A stretch of 64,000 nucleotides of DNA from Streptomyces spinosisporus (GCF_022698145.1 NZ_JALDAX010000016.1:62001-126000); one strand, 5' to 3'. Counted from the stretch's first letter, positions 1 to 8,721 are shown. Made by a program: numbers and translations. Notes: generated by a model from the letters alone, not told the origin.

Positions 1-183
1 GCCGCAGCCGAGACCCAGCAGCCGCGTGCCGGGGCCCACTTCCAGTCGCTCGTAGACGGTCTCGTAGAGCGGAACCAGCATCCGCTCCTGGATCTCCGAC
101 CAGTCACGCGCGCGTGCACACAGATCCACACGGGGTGCCTCGTCCTCGTGAGGGAGGTGCCGTCGCACGAGCGTAGGTGTCAT
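1..183 (-). CDS. SAM-dependent methyltransferase, N-terminal part
   Basis: This is the first 61 codons of a leftward gene cut by the window edge. The start is the ATG whose complement is at 181-183. The visible part ends with a glycine-rich stretch (RLLGLGCG), which is motif I of the SAM-binding Rossmann fold in class I methyltransferases. It is preceded by a helix-rich N-terminus (WSEIQERMLVPLYETVYERL), as is common in small-molecule or ubiquinone-type methyltransferases. The substrate cannot be judged because the rest of the protein is outside the window. It diverges from the SprT-like gene across a gap of about 500 bases. Confidence 0.75.
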   Translation of the reverse strand, partial: MTPTLVRRHLPHEDEAPRVDLCARARDWSEIQERMLVPLYETVYERLEVGPGTRLLGLGCG

Positions 184-701
184 GTAAAGCGCCCCAATCC
201 GCCGAGAGTTGCCGCTGTGCCCGATTACATGGCCCCCGTGACGTGCGCTCGCTCTCCCCCCGTATGCCAGGTAACTCCGCACTCGACCGCGCGTCCAGTG
301 GTAGTGGGGCCCTGCTTGAGGGTTCGCCGGGGGAGTGGCGAGATTTCACATGACGGCAACCTGGGCCACTACGATCGCCGGGCCGGTGCCGGGGTGCGGA
401 CGGCCGCCCGGTAACGTCTCGGGCGCCGACGGCGCACCGTGAGGCAAAGCCTCCGCCGCGAGAGCGGCCGAAACGCCTCTTGCGCATCGGCGGATCACAG
501 CCGTACCGGCCCGTGGACATCGTCTACGCGCCGGGTCGTAGGTCGGGCTACGTACCGCCTTGGTATGAGCTGTGAGGTTTCTCCGCAGATCAGCGCACCC
601 GCCCTCGTCAGGACGCATCAGCGGCAACTGACGGGTACGTGCAAATTATTTGGGATGCCCCGGAATCGGAACACAGCGGCACCCCCGCTCGTTGTCATTA
701 C
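184..701. other. Intergenic region without a convincing gene
   Basis: This divergent gap shows no open frame with Streptomyces-like third-position bias. One compact stem-loop is visible at 430-458: CGGCG and CGCCG enclose GAGGC-AAA-GCCTC. A short AT-rich patch lies at about 640-655. I see no tRNA, no recognisable riboswitch and no consensus promoter, so the region is probably upstream control DNA for the two flanking genes. Confidence 0.5.
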
Positions 702-1298
702 GTGAGCACGACACAGACACCACCTGTTCTGGCCGCAGAGCTGGCGCAGGCGTGGGCCGACATTCAGCGGTACCACCCCGAGCTGCCCGATCTGGCCGCG
801 CCCGAGTCCCTGATCGGAGAGTCCTCGTCCGCCTGCGGTCACGAGCTCTCCTTCGAGCGACTGCTCCATGAGGCAGTCCATGGCATCGCCGCCTCGCGCG
901 GCGTGCGCGACACATCCCGCGCCGGCCGCTACCACAACCGCAGATTCCTCGCCATCGCCGAGGAGCTGGGCCTGGACCACCCCGAGGAACCGCACCCCAG
1001 CAGCGGCTTCTCGCTGGTCACGCTCAACCCCGAGGCCAAGCGCCGCTACCGCCCGACGATGGAGCGGCTGCAGCGCGCCCTGAAGGCGCACACGGCAGCC
1101 ACCTCCGCCGACACCCCGAAGAGCTTCCGGGGCCCGGCCGCCCGGCACGGCTCGTCCGGCGGCGGGGTGCGCGTCAAGGCGGTCTGCGACTGCGGCCGCA
1201 ATGTGCGCGTGGTTCCGTCCGTCCTGGCCCAGGCCCCGATCGTCTGCGGCGGCTGCGGGAAGCCGTTCAGGATTCCGGAGGTCATGGGAGCGGCGTAG
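702..1298 (+). CDS. SprT-like zinc metalloprotein with C-terminal zinc ribbon
   Basis: The protein has about 198 residues. It contains an HExxH zinc-protease motif (LLHEAVHGIA, around residue 50), followed by YHNRRF about 20 residues later, as in SprT-like proteins where a further histidine completes the zinc site. The C-terminus holds two CxC/CxxC knuckles (CDCG and CGGCG) that form a zinc ribbon. SprT-like proteins act as metal-dependent peptidases, sometimes on DNA-bound proteins, but no partner is indicated here. I chose the GTG at 702. An in-frame GTG at 639 would add 21 residues with no coding character. No good ribosome binding site precedes 702, so the mRNA may be leaderless. A stem-loop terminator follows. 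Confidence 0.65.
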   Translation: MSTTQTPPVLAAELAQAWADIQRYHPELPDLAAPESLIGESSSACGHELSFERLLHEAVHGIAASRGVRDTSRAGRYHNRRFLAIAEELGLDHPEEPHPSSGFSLVTLNPEAKRRYRPTMERLQRALKAHTAATSADTPKSFRGPAARHGSSGGGVRVKAVCDCGRNVRVVPSVLAQAPIVCGGCGKPFRIPEVMGAA

Positions 1299-1377
1299 CG
1301 GCCCGTACGAGGTACCGGCATCTCGTGGCTGTCGGTGCCGTGGCAGCGGCGCAGCCCGCGGTGGGCTGTGCGACCGA

Positions 1378-1412
1378 CCTCGGGGCACCCGTGGAGCCGG
1401 GTGCCCCTGAGG
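1378..1412 (+). terminator. Stem-loop terminator after the SprT-like gene
   Basis: A perfect 10-bp stem, GGGGCACCCG (1382-1391) with CGGGTGCCCC (1398-1407) and loop TGGAGC, extends by four more pairs (CCTC/GAGG) past one bulged base. It separates the SprT-like gene from the rpsP transcription unit. It has no U-tract, as is usual for Streptomyces terminators. Confidence 0.6.
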
Positions 1413-1605
1413 CGTGCCCGGGCATCCGCGCTCACCCGCGGCCGGAGGTGCCCCTCGGGGTGTGGCACAATGGCTAGCTGTACTCGACAGCCGCACAGGA
1501 CCCCTCTCTCCTCCGGCTGACGCGTCCATCGGGCACTCGGGTACCGCAACCCCACGCGGCAGTCTCGCCGTGCCCAACCACGTCAAACCAGGAGAACCCA
1601 CTCCC

Positions 1606-2025
1606 GTGGCAGTCAAGATCAAGCTGAAGCGTCTGGGCAAGATCCGTTCGCCTCACTACCGCATCGTCGTCGCCGACTCCCGCACCCGCCGTGACGGCCG
1701 TGCGATCGAGGAGATCGGCCTGTACCACCCGGTGCAGAACCCCTCGCGCATCGAGGTCAACGCCGACCGCGTGGCGTACTGGCTTTCCGTCGGCGCCCAG
1801 CCGACCGAGCCCGTGCTCGCCATTCTGAAGAAGACCGGCGACTGGCAGAAGTTCAAGGGCGAGCCCGCCCCGGCACCGCTGCTGCAGCCGGCCGAGAAGG
1901 CCGCGCGCCCGTCGTTCGAGGCCCTTGGCGGCGACGACGAGGGCAAGGGTGAGGCCATCACCCAGAAGAAGAAGGCTGAGAAGAAGGACGAGGCCCCGGC
2001 CGAGTCCGCGTCGACCGAGGCCTGA
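1606..2025 (+). CDS. rpsP: 30S ribosomal protein S16
   Basis: The 139-residue protein begins MAVKIKLKRLGK and contains the S16 signature RIVVADSRTRRDGR. S16 is a primary assembly protein of the small ribosomal subunit. The first 80 or so residues are the universal S16 fold. The rest is the charged, Lys/Glu/Ala-rich tail found in actinobacterial S16. The GTG at 1606 follows AGGAG and gives the canonical N-terminus. It heads the rpsP-khpA-rimM-trmD unit, with only 2 bases before khpA. Confidence 0.97.
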   Translation: MAVKIKLKRLGKIRSPHYRIVVADSRTRRDGRAIEEIGLYHPVQNPSRIEVNADRVAYWLSVGAQPTEPVLAILKKTGDWQKFKGEPAPAPLLQPAEKAARPSFEALGGDDEGKGEAITQKKKAEKKDEAPAESASTEA

Positions 2026-2027
2026 GC

Positions 2028-2267
2028 ATGCTCGAGGAGGCTCTCGAGCACCTCGTGAAGGGCATCGTCGACAACCCTGACGATGTGCAGGTCGCCTCGC
2101 GCAACCTGCGCCGTGGGCGTGTGCTGGAGGTCCGGGTCCACCCCGACGACCTCGGCAAGGTGATCGGCCGCAACGGCCGCACCGCACGCGCTCTGCGTAC
2201 CGTCGTGGGCGCCATCGGCGGCCGCGGTGTCCGCGTCGACCTCGTCGACGTGGACCACGTCCGCTGA
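2028..2267 (+). CDS. khpA: KH-domain RNA-binding protein KhpA
   Basis: This is a 79-residue single KH domain with the GxxG loop present as GRNGRTA (around residue 48). KhpA, usually partnered with KhpB/Jag, binds RNA and influences cell division and ribosome-linked processes. It lies 2 bases after rpsP and before rimM, the usual actinobacterial and Firmicutes position. The length matches the family (about 75-80 residues). Confidence 0.93.
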   Translation: MLEEALEHLVKGIVDNPDDVQVASRNLRRGRVLEVRVHPDDLGKVIGRNGRTARALRTVVGAIGGRGVRVDLVDVDHVR

Positions 2268-2358
2268 CGCAACAGGCAAGAAGACAGCACCGGCTCGGGC
2301 CGGGGAGGGCCGCTGGGCCGTCCCCGGCCCGCAGTCGTATGACAGGAGATCTGGACAC

Positions 2359-2901
2359 GTGCAGCTGGTAGTCGCGCGGATCGGCCGTGCCCATGGCATC
2401 AAGGGCGAGGTCACCGTCGAGGTACGCACCGACGAGCCGGAGCTCAGGCTCGCGCCCGGAGCCGTGCTCACCACCGATCCCGCCGACGCGGGACCCCTCA
2501 CCATCGAGAGCGGCCGCGTCCACAGCGGCCGCCTCCTCCTGCGCTTCGAGGGCGTGCGCGACCGCACCGCCGCCGAAGCCCTCCGCAACACCGTCCTGAT
2601 CGCCGAGGTCGACCCGGACGAGCTGCCCGAGGAGGAGGACGAGTACTACGACCACCAGCTGATGGACCTGGACGTGGTCACCGCGGACGGCGTCGAGGTC
2701 GGCCGGATCACCGAGATCTCGCATCTGCCGTCCCAGGACCTCTTCATCGTCGAGCGGCCCGACGGGAGCGAGGTGATGATCCCCTTCGTCGAGGAGATCG
2801 TCACCGAGATCGACCTCCAGGAGCAGCGGGCCGTCATCACCCCGCCGCCGGGCCTGATCGACGACAGGTCAGAGATCGTCTCGTCGCGGGAAGAGTCGTA
2901 G
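2359..2901 (+). CDS. rimM: Ribosome maturation factor RimM
   Basis: The 180-residue protein has an N-terminal RimM beta-barrel (VVARIGRAHGIKGEV) and a C-terminal PRC-barrel (EYYDHQLMDLDVVT ... EVMIPFVEEIV). RimM helps maturation of the 30S head and binds S19. The GTG at 2359 is chosen because it gives the family N-terminus QLVVARIGRAHG and follows an AGGAG-type site. The gene ends 3 bases before trmD. Confidence 0.95.
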   Translation: MQLVVARIGRAHGIKGEVTVEVRTDEPELRLAPGAVLTTDPADAGPLTIESGRVHSGRLLLRFEGVRDRTAAEALRNTVLIAEVDPDELPEEEDEYYDHQLMDLDVVTADGVEVGRITEISHLPSQDLFIVERPDGSEVMIPFVEEIVTEIDLQEQRAVITPPPGLIDDRSEIVSSREES

Positions 2902-2904
2902 GAG

Positions 2905-3738
2905 ATGCGCCTCGACGTCGTCACGATCTTCCCCGAGTACCTCGAACCGCTGAACGTCTCCCTCGTCGGCAAGGCACGCGCGCGTGGACAGCTCGACGTC
3001 CATGTGCACGACCTGCGCGCGTGGACCCACGACCGCCACAACACCGTCGACGACACCCCGTACGGCGGCGGCCCCGGCATGGTCATGAAGACCGGCCCCT
3101 GGGGCGACGCGCTCGACTCCGTCCTCGCCGACGGCTACGAGACCGGCTCCCACGCGCCCGCGCTGATCGTGCCCACCCCCAGCGGCCGCCCCTTCACCCA
3201 GGAGCTCGCCGTGGAGCTCTCCGAGCGGCCCTGGCTGGTCTTCACGCCCGCGCGCTACGAGGGCATCGACCGGCGGGTGATCGACGAGTACGCCACCCGT
3301 ATGCCCGTCCACGAGGTGTCCATCGGCGACTACGTCCTGGCCGGCGGCGAGGCGGCCGTCCTGGTCGTCACGGAGGCCGTGGCCCGGCTGCTGCCCGGCG
3401 TCCTCGGCAACGCCGAGTCCCACCGCGACGACTCCTTCGCACCCGGCGCCATGGCCAACCTCCTGGAGGGCCCCGTCTACACCAAGCCCCCCGAGTGGCG
3501 CGGCCGGGACATCCCCGAGGTGCTGCTCAGCGGCCACCACGGCAGGATCGCCCGCTGGCGCCGCGACGAGGCCCTCAGGCGTACGACGGCGAACCGGCCC
3601 GACCTCATCGAGCGCTGCGACCCCAAGGCCTTCGACAAGAAGGACCGCGAGATGCTCTCCATCCTGGGCTGGGCCCCGGACCCGGAAGGGGAGCCGTACG
3701 GCCGATTTTGGCGCAGGACCGACGGCGTGGAAGAATAG
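2905..3738 (+). CDS. trmD: tRNA (guanine-N1-)-methyltransferase TrmD
   Basis: The 277-residue SPOUT-class enzyme methylates G37 of tRNAs to m1G, preventing frameshifting. The knot region VSIGDYVLAGGEAA and the N-terminal MRLDVVTIFPEYL are diagnostic, as is the YGGGPGMVMK loop. The C-terminal helical domain recognises tRNA. It closes the rpsP unit, and rplS follows after a structured leader. Confidence 0.97.
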   Translation: MRLDVVTIFPEYLEPLNVSLVGKARARGQLDVHVHDLRAWTHDRHNTVDDTPYGGGPGMVMKTGPWGDALDSVLADGYETGSHAPALIVPTPSGRPFTQELAVELSERPWLVFTPARYEGIDRRVIDEYATRMPVHEVSIGDYVLAGGEAAVLVVTEAVARLLPGVLGNAESHRDDSFAPGAMANLLEGPVYTKPPEWRGRDIPEVLLSGHHGRIARWRRDEALRRTTANRPDLIERCDPKAFDKKDREMLSILGWAPDPEGEPYGRFWRRTDGVEE

Positions 3739-3749
3739 GCCGCTGTTGT

Positions 3750-3791
3750 GCGTCGTCCGGCGTGCGCCCCTGCCACAGGGGGACACGACGC
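3750..3791 (+). promoter_or_regulatory. Structured leader upstream of rplS
   Basis: The 5' region of rplS folds into a hairpin with inner arms CCCCTG-CCA-CAGGGG (3767-3781) and outer arms GCGTCGT (3750-3756) and ACGACGC (3785-3791). It lies about 80 bases before the L19 start. It could be a terminator for trmD or an autoregulatory ribosomal-protein leader. Sequence alone does not decide. Confidence 0.4.
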
Positions 3792-3871
3792 CCGCCCCGA
3801 CACGGACAACATCCTCCCGGAAACCTAGTTCCCGCCTATGACCTGTGGCATGGGCGAAGAAAGCAGACGAA

Positions 3872-4222
3872 ATGTCTCACCTGCTCGACTCCGTCGACGC
3901 CGCGTCGCTGCGCAGCGACGTCCCGGCCTTCCGCCCGGGTGACACCGTCAACGTCCACGTCCGCGTCATCGAGGGCAACCGCTCTCGTGTGCAGCAGTTC
4001 AAGGGCGTTGTCATCCGCCGCCAGGGCGCCGGCGTCCGCGAGACCTTCACGGTCCGCAAGGTCTCCTTCTCCGTCGGCGTCGAGCGCACCTTCCCGGTGC
4101 ACACCCCGATCGTCGAGAAGATCGAGCTCGTCACCCGCGGTGACGTGCGTCGTGCCAAGCTGTACTACCTGCGCGAGCTGCGCGGCAAGGCTGCGAAGAT
4201 CAAGGAGAAGCGCGAGAGCTGA
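3872..4222 (+). CDS. rplS: 50S ribosomal protein L19
   Basis: The 116-residue protein is L19 throughout: FRPGDTVNVHVRVIEGNRSRVQQF, then the C-terminal LYYLRELRGKAAKIKEKR. L19 sits at the 30S-50S interface. I use the ATG at 3872 (MSHLLDSVDAAS), the family N-terminus. An upstream in-frame ATG would add nine residues with no conservation. The gene follows trmD, as in most bacteria, and precedes the signal peptidase cluster. Confidence 0.97.
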   Translation: MSHLLDSVDAASLRSDVPAFRPGDTVNVHVRVIEGNRSRVQQFKGVVIRRQGAGVRETFTVRKVSFSVGVERTFPVHTPIVEKIELVTRGDVRRAKLYYLRELRGKAAKIKEKRES

Positions 4223-4267
4223 GCTCGCGCCGGGGTCCTCAGGGCGGCCGGATAACATTCCGCCCCG

Positions 4268-4984
4268 ATGGACACCGAACCACAGCAGACGGAGCGCGAC
4301 CGCTCCTCCCGCCCTTCCCCGTCCGAGGAGACCTCGGACACAGGAGGACCGGAGGAACGGTCGCGTTTCGCGTTCGTGGCGCGGATCACCGACCGGCTGC
4401 CGGGCAGGCGGATCTCCCTGACCCTGCTGGTCTGCCTGGTGTTTTTGCTGCTTCTCAACGCTTTCGTGGTGCAACCGTTCCTGATTCCCAGCGGATCCAT
4501 GGAGAACGGATTGAGGATCGGGGACCGCGTTCTCGTAAATAAGTTGGCGTACCGTTTCGGTGCCGAGCCGCGGCGCGGCGATGTCGTCGTGTTCGACGGC
4601 ACCGGGTACTTCGGCAAGGGCGACTACATCAAGCGCGTCGTGGGTGTGGGGGGAGACCAGGTGGTCTGCTGCGACAAGAAGGGGAGGATCGAGGTGAACG
4701 GCCGGTCGGTGGACGAGTCGACGTTCCTGTATCCCGGTGACGGCCCGTCCACGGTGCCCTTCAAGGTCGTCGTGCCCGACGGGACCCTCTTCGTCCTCGG
4801 TGACCACCGCAGCGACTCCAGCGACTCCCGCGACCACCTCGGCTCACCCGGCGGCGGCATGATCCCGGTGTCCGACGTCGTCGGCCGGGCCGACTGGATC
4901 GTCTGGCCCGCCTCCCACTGGACCCGCCTGCACCGTCCCGGCGCCTACGCGCGCGTGCCCGCCGCCGGCGGTGCACATGGGTAA
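4268..4984 (+). CDS. sipW: Type I signal peptidase SipW
   Basis: This is a 238-residue membrane serine protease that cleaves secretory signal peptides. A charged cytoplasmic N-terminus of about 48 residues is followed by one membrane segment (residues 49-68). Next come box B, IPSGSMENG, with the catalytic serine near residue 77, and box D, IKRVVGVGGD, with the catalytic lysine near 122. Box E is GDHRSDSSDSRD. It is the first of four adjacent paralogues. In S. lividans sipW, sipX and sipY are known as one operon, with sipZ transcribed separately. A TAACAT hexamer lies just upstream (about 4251-4257), so the mRNA may be nearly leaderless. Confidence 0.93.
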   Translation: MDTEPQQTERDRSSRPSPSEETSDTGGPEERSRFAFVARITDRLPGRRISLTLLVCLVFLLLLNAFVVQPFLIPSGSMENGLRIGDRVLVNKLAYRFGAEPRRGDVVVFDGTGYFGKGDYIKRVVGVGGDQVVCCDKKGRIEVNGRSVDESTFLYPGDGPSTVPFKVVVPDGTLFVLGDHRSDSSDSRDHLGSPGGGMIPVSDVVGRADWIVWPASHWTRLHRPGAYARVPAAGGAHG

Positions 4985-6080
4985 CCGTGGCAAACCGCGC
5001 GGCACACCGAGCAACCCCTACGGCACCGAGGACCTCCTGCCCACCGGCTCCCGGCGCACCGCCGGCCCCGCGACGGGTGGCCGTACCCGCGCCGAGCGGC
5101 GCAAGCTGCAGCGCAAGGTCAAACGAAAGCGCAGGCGCAGCGCGGTCAAGGAGATACCTCTCCTCGTCGGCGTCGCGGTCCTCATAGCCCTGGTCCTGAA
5201 GACGTTCCTCGTCCAGGCGTTCGTGATCCCGTCCGGCTCGATGGAGCAGACGATCCGGATCGGCGACCGTGTCCTGGTCGACAAGTTCACCCCGTGGTTC
5301 GGCTCCACGCCCAAGCGCGGGGACGTCGTCGTCTTCAGGGACCCCGGCGGCTGGCTCGCGGACGAGCAGCCCACCACGAAGAAGAAGGACCCCATCGTCG
5401 TCAAGCAGGTCAAGGAGGGACTCACCTTCATCGGCCTGCTGCCGTCCGACAACGAGAAGGACCTCATCAAGCGGGTCATCGGGGTCGGCGGGGACCACGT
5501 CAAGTGCTGCGACGCCCAGGGGCGGATGACCGTGAACGGCGTCCCCCTGGCCGAGACCGACTACCTGTATCCGGGAAACGCCCCCTCCACACAGGAATTC
5601 GACATCACCGTCCCCAAGGGCCGGCTGTGGGTGATGGGCGACCACCGGGCCAACTCCGCGGACTCCCGGGCCCACCAGAACACCGACTACGGCGGCACGG
5701 TCTCCGAGGACTCGGTCGTGGGACGCGCCATGGTCATCGCCTGGCCGTTCGGCCACTGGAACACCTTGAAGGAACCTAAAACTTTCGCCTCCGTTTCCAA
5801 CTCCGTGTCGGGGACGACCGCGTCCTCGCAGCTGTCGCATAGGGTTGCTCCGGACGATTTCAACGGAACGATCCAGCTCCCGACCCCTGCGGAACTCCCG
5901 CTCGTTATGGGAGTGGTGGGCCTGCGCCGTCTCACGGGCAGGCAGCGGCACAGAGTAAGGAGTTGGCGTGGGGGATGTGGCGGTTGGCGCACGGTCCGGA
6001 CACGACGGCGAGGAGCACCGCGGGAACTCCGTGGACGCTGCCGTCCCGGCCGCGGACAGCGCCGTGACCTCCGGGAATGA
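4977..6080 (+). CDS. sipX: Type I signal peptidase SipX
   Basis: This second paralogue has about 367 residues. A basic N-terminal region is followed by one membrane segment (residues about 58-75) and the catalytic motifs IPSGSMEQT and KRVIGVGGDHVKCC. The box E region reads GDHRANSADSRAH. A second hydrophobic stretch (LPLVMGVVGL) lies near residue 305, and a long basic arginine-rich tail follows. The start overlaps the end of sipW by a few codons. ATG 4977 is preferred; an ATG two codons upstream is also possible. The tail runs 113 bases into sipY, which is unusual. Confidence 0.88.
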   Translation: MGNRGKPRGTPSNPYGTEDLLPTGSRRTAGPATGGRTRAERRKLQRKVKRKRRRSAVKEIPLLVGVAVLIALVLKTFLVQAFVIPSGSMEQTIRIGDRVLVDKFTPWFGSTPKRGDVVVFRDPGGWLADEQPTTKKKDPIVVKQVKEGLTFIGLLPSDNEKDLIKRVIGVGGDHVKCCDAQGRMTVNGVPLAETDYLYPGNAPSTQEFDITVPKGRLWVMGDHRANSADSRAHQNTDYGGTVSEDSVVGRAMVIAWPFGHWNTLKEPKTFASVSNSVSGTTASSQLSHRVAPDDFNGTIQLPTPAELPLVMGVVGLRRLTGRQRHRVRSWRGGCGGWRTVRTRRRGAPRELRGRCRPGRGQRRDLRE

Positions 6081-6972
6081 CTCCGGGGCGACCGACGACG
6101 CGAGGCCGGGCGGCCGGGACCGGACCAAGCAGGAGGGATCGGGAGGCACACCCCCCAAGGCAGGGAAGCAGCGCTCCTTCTGGAAGGAGCTGCCCATCCT
6201 GATCGGTATCGCGCTCGTGCTCGCGCTGCTGATCAAGACGTTCCTGGTGCAGGCGTTCTCCATCCCGTCCGACTCGATGCAGAACACCCTCCAGGAGGGC
6301 GACCGGGTCCTCGTCGACAAGCTCACCCCATGGTTCGGCTCCGAACCGGAGCGCGGTGAGGTCGTCGTCTTCCACGACCCGGACAACTGGCTGGCGGGCG
6401 AGCCGACGGCCAGCCCGAACGCCCTGCAGAAGGTCCTCAGCTGGATCGGCCTGATGCCGTCCGCCGAGGAGAAGGACCTCATCAAGCGGGTCATCGGCGT
6501 CGGCGGTGACACCGTCTCCTGCAAGGGCTCCGGCCCGCTGACGGTCAACGGCAAGGCGCTGAACGACTCCTCGATCGTCTTCGCCGGCAACACGCCGTGC
6601 AGCGTGGACGACCAGGGCGGCCAGTTCACGGTCAAGGTCCCCAAGGGCTACATCTGGGTCATGGGCGACCACCGCCAGAACTCCCGCGACTCGCGCTACA
6701 ACCAGAGCGACAAGCACAACGGCATGGTCCCGGTGGACAAGGTCGTCGGACGCGCCATCGTCATCGCCTGGCCGATCACCCGCTGGGACACCCTGCCGGT
6801 TCCGGACACCTTCGACCAGCCCGGCCTGGACAAGCAGTCCTCGGCGTCCGCCGCCATGACGGCCGCGCCGAACGCACCCGCCCTCGCGGCCACGGTCCCT
6901 GTGGTGGTGTGGCGGCGGAGGAGGATCGCGCCGGTCGACACCCGCCGGGGCGGCTCGGTCGAGGGTGTCTGA
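5968..6972 (+). CDS. sipY: Type I signal peptidase SipY
   Basis: The 334-residue paralogue has one clear N-terminal membrane segment (ELPILIGIALVLALLIKTFLV). The catalytic serine lies in IPSDSMQNT and the lysine in KRVIGVGGDTVSC, with GDHRQNSRDSRYN as box E. A C-terminal hydrophobic stretch (ALAATVPVVVW) followed by RRRRI is likely a second anchor, as reported for other Streptomyces Sip proteins. The GTG at 5968 is supported by AAGGAG about 6 bases upstream, even though it lies inside the sipX frame. Confidence 0.92.
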   Translation: MGDVAVGARSGHDGEEHRGNSVDAAVPAADSAVTSGNDSGATDDARPGGRDRTKQEGSGGTPPKAGKQRSFWKELPILIGIALVLALLIKTFLVQAFSIPSDSMQNTLQEGDRVLVDKLTPWFGSEPERGEVVVFHDPDNWLAGEPTASPNALQKVLSWIGLMPSAEEKDLIKRVIGVGGDTVSCKGSGPLTVNGKALNDSSIVFAGNTPCSVDDQGGQFTVKVPKGYIWVMGDHRQNSRDSRYNQSDKHNGMVPVDKVVGRAIVIAWPITRWDTLPVPDTFDQPGLDKQSSASAAMTAAPNAPALAATVPVVVWRRRRIAPVDTRRGGSVEGV

Positions 6973-7062
6973 GACAGCCTTGGTGAAGCCCTGGTGTAGC
7001 TGTGCCCCGGTCGCCCATCAGGGGCTGACCGGGTCAGGTACCGCCGGGTAGGGTGCGGAGCC

Positions 7063-7833
7063 ATGGGTGGCGAGAGCACTACGCGTACGGCCCCGCGCAG
7101 CGGTGGCACCAGCACGAGCCCGGTGGGCACCAGGACCGGACAGCGACTGTCCGGACTGGCGGTCGCACTGGGCGTTGTGCTGTTCCTCGGAGGATTCGCC
7201 TGGGGAGCGGTGATCTACCGGCCGTACACCGTGCCGACCACATCGATGACACCGACGATCGACGCCGGCGACCGGGTGCTGGCGCAGCGCGTGGACGCCG
7301 GTGAGATACGCCGGGGCGACGTCGTCGTCTTCAACGACAAGACCTGGGTGACCGGTTCGGCCGTGGTCAAGCGCGTGGTGGCGGTCGGCGGCGACACCGT
7401 CTCCTGCTGCACGGACGGCAAGCTGACCGTCAACGGCAAGCAGATCGACGAGTCCTACCTCAAGGGCAACGTCGTGGAGGACAAGAAGATCCCCTCGGTG
7501 AAGGTCCCCAAGGGCCGGCTGTTCCTCCTCGGTGACGAGCGCGAGGGCTCCCTGGACTCCTCCGCCCACCTCAGCGACGCGGCCCAGGGCACCGTCGCCG
7601 CCTCGGCTGTGACCGCCCGTGTGGACGCCGTCGTATGGCCCATGAAGGGCATGCTGGAGCGCCCCACCGGCTTCGAGACCCTCGGCGCGCTGTCCCAGCC
7701 CGGCCCGCTGCGCATCATTCTCACGCTGATCATCGCCGGTGCGGTGCTCGTGTTCGCCGGCGGTGCGTACGGCCCGATCGCCAAGCGGACGGGACGCTCC
7801 CGTGCGCGGACGGAGCCCGTGCGTGCCCGCTGA
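7063..7833 (+). CDS. sipZ: Type I signal peptidase SipZ
   Basis: The 256-residue paralogue has an N-terminal membrane segment (LSGLAVALGVVLFLGGFAWGAVI), a catalytic serine in PTTSMTPT and a catalytic lysine in KRVVAVGGDTVSC. It also has a C-terminal membrane segment (IILTLIIAGAVLVFAGGAYG) before a basic tail. A 90-base gap from sipY and the TAGGGT hexamer at about 7048 fit a separate promoter, as described for sipZ in S. lividans. It overlaps the Nudix gene by 11 bases, so the two are probably cotranscribed. Confidence 0.92.
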   Translation: MGGESTTRTAPRSGGTSTSPVGTRTGQRLSGLAVALGVVLFLGGFAWGAVIYRPYTVPTTSMTPTIDAGDRVLAQRVDAGEIRRGDVVVFNDKTWVTGSAVVKRVVAVGGDTVSCCTDGKLTVNGKQIDESYLKGNVVEDKKIPSVKVPKGRLFLLGDEREGSLDSSAHLSDAAQGTVAASAVTARVDAVVWPMKGMLERPTGFETLGALSQPGPLRIILTLIIAGAVLVFAGGAYGPIAKRTGRSRARTEPVRAR

Positions 7834-8356
7834 GGCCACCGGCGCCCGGGAGGACCCGTACGCGGGCGGACTGCGCAAGGTGGCCCGCGTGGTCCTGCTC
7901 GACCCCGACGACCGCATCCTCCTGCTGCACGGCCATGAGCCGGACGACCCGGCCGACGACTGGTGGTTCACACCGGGCGGCGGACTGGAGGGCGAGGAGA
8001 GTCGTGAAGAGGCCGCACTGAGGGAACTCGCCGAGGAGACGGGCATCACCGATGTGGAGCTCGGGCCGGTGCTGTGGCGGCGGATGTGTTCCTTCCCCTT
8101 CGCGGGCCGCCGCTGGGACCAGGACGAGTGGTACTACCTGGCCCGTACGACGGACACGTCCGGCGAGGTGCCCCGGGGCACGGGCCTGACGGAGCTGGAG
8201 CGGCGCAGCGTCGCCGGAGCGCGCTGGTGGACCTGTCAGGAACTGGCCCGGGCCCATGAGACGGTGTATCCGACCAGACTCGCCGAGCTGTTGCGCCTGC
8301 TGCTCGACGAAGGTCCCCCGGCCGGGCCCGTGACCCTTGACGCGGAAATCGTCTAG
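7823..8356 (+). CDS. Nudix hydrolase
   Basis: The 177-residue protein has a complete Nudix box: GGGLEGEES followed by REEAALRELAEETGI, around residues 50-72. This motif binds divalent metal and cleaves nucleoside-diphosphate-linked compounds. The substrate cannot be predicted. I chose the GTG at 7823, where similarity to the family begins. It overlaps the end of sipZ by 11 bases, implying coupling. Upstream in-frame sequence is only the sipZ shadow. Confidence 0.85.
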   Translation: MPAEATGAREDPYAGGLRKVARVVLLDPDDRILLLHGHEPDDPADDWWFTPGGGLEGEESREEAALRELAEETGITDVELGPVLWRRMCSFPFAGRRWDQDEWYYLARTTDTSGEVPRGTGLTELERRSVAGARWWTCQELARAHETVYPTRLAELLRLLLDEGPPAGPVTLDAEIV

Positions 8357-8412
8357 GGGCTGACGGGACTGGCGCACAATGGTGGGATCGCACGGCTGAA
8401 GGGGAAGCTGCC

Positions 8413-8721
8413 ATGAGCGCCGAGGACCTCGAGAAGTACGAGACCGAGATGGAGCTGAAGCTCTACCGGGAGTACCGCGATGTCGTCGGTCTGTTCAAAT
8501 ACGTGATCGAAACCGAGCGGCGCTTCTACCTGACCAACGACTACGAGATGCAGGTGCACTCGGTCCAGGGCGAGGTCTTCTTCGAGGTTTCCATGGCGGA
8601 CGCCTGGGTGTGGGACATGTACCGGCCGGCTCGGTTCGTCAAGCAGGTGCGGGTGCTCACGTTCAAGGACGTGAACATCGAGGAGCTTAACAAGAGCGAC
8701 CTGGAGCTGCCGAGCGGGTGA
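8413..8721 (+). CDS. DUF2469 family protein
   Basis: This 102-residue acidic protein is extremely conserved in actinobacteria (MSAEDLEKYETEMELKLYREYRDVV ... RFVKQVRVLTFKDVNIEELNKSDLELP). Its function is unknown. In mycobacteria the order is rplS-lepB-rnhB-DUF2469 and then yraN. Here the rnhB position is empty and is filled by extra signal peptidases and a Nudix gene. GGGGAAGCTGCC precedes the ATG. Confidence 0.92.
   Translation: MSAEDLEKYETEMELKLYREYRDVVGLFKYVIETERRFYLTNDYEMQVHSVQGEVFFEVSMADAWVWDMYRPARFVKQVRVLTFKDVNIEELNKSDLELPSG

Noticed and set aside
184..701. Possible riboswitch or tRNA in the first intergenic gap
   Set aside because: I checked for T-loop and anticodon arms and for known aptamer motifs and found only one simple stem-loop.
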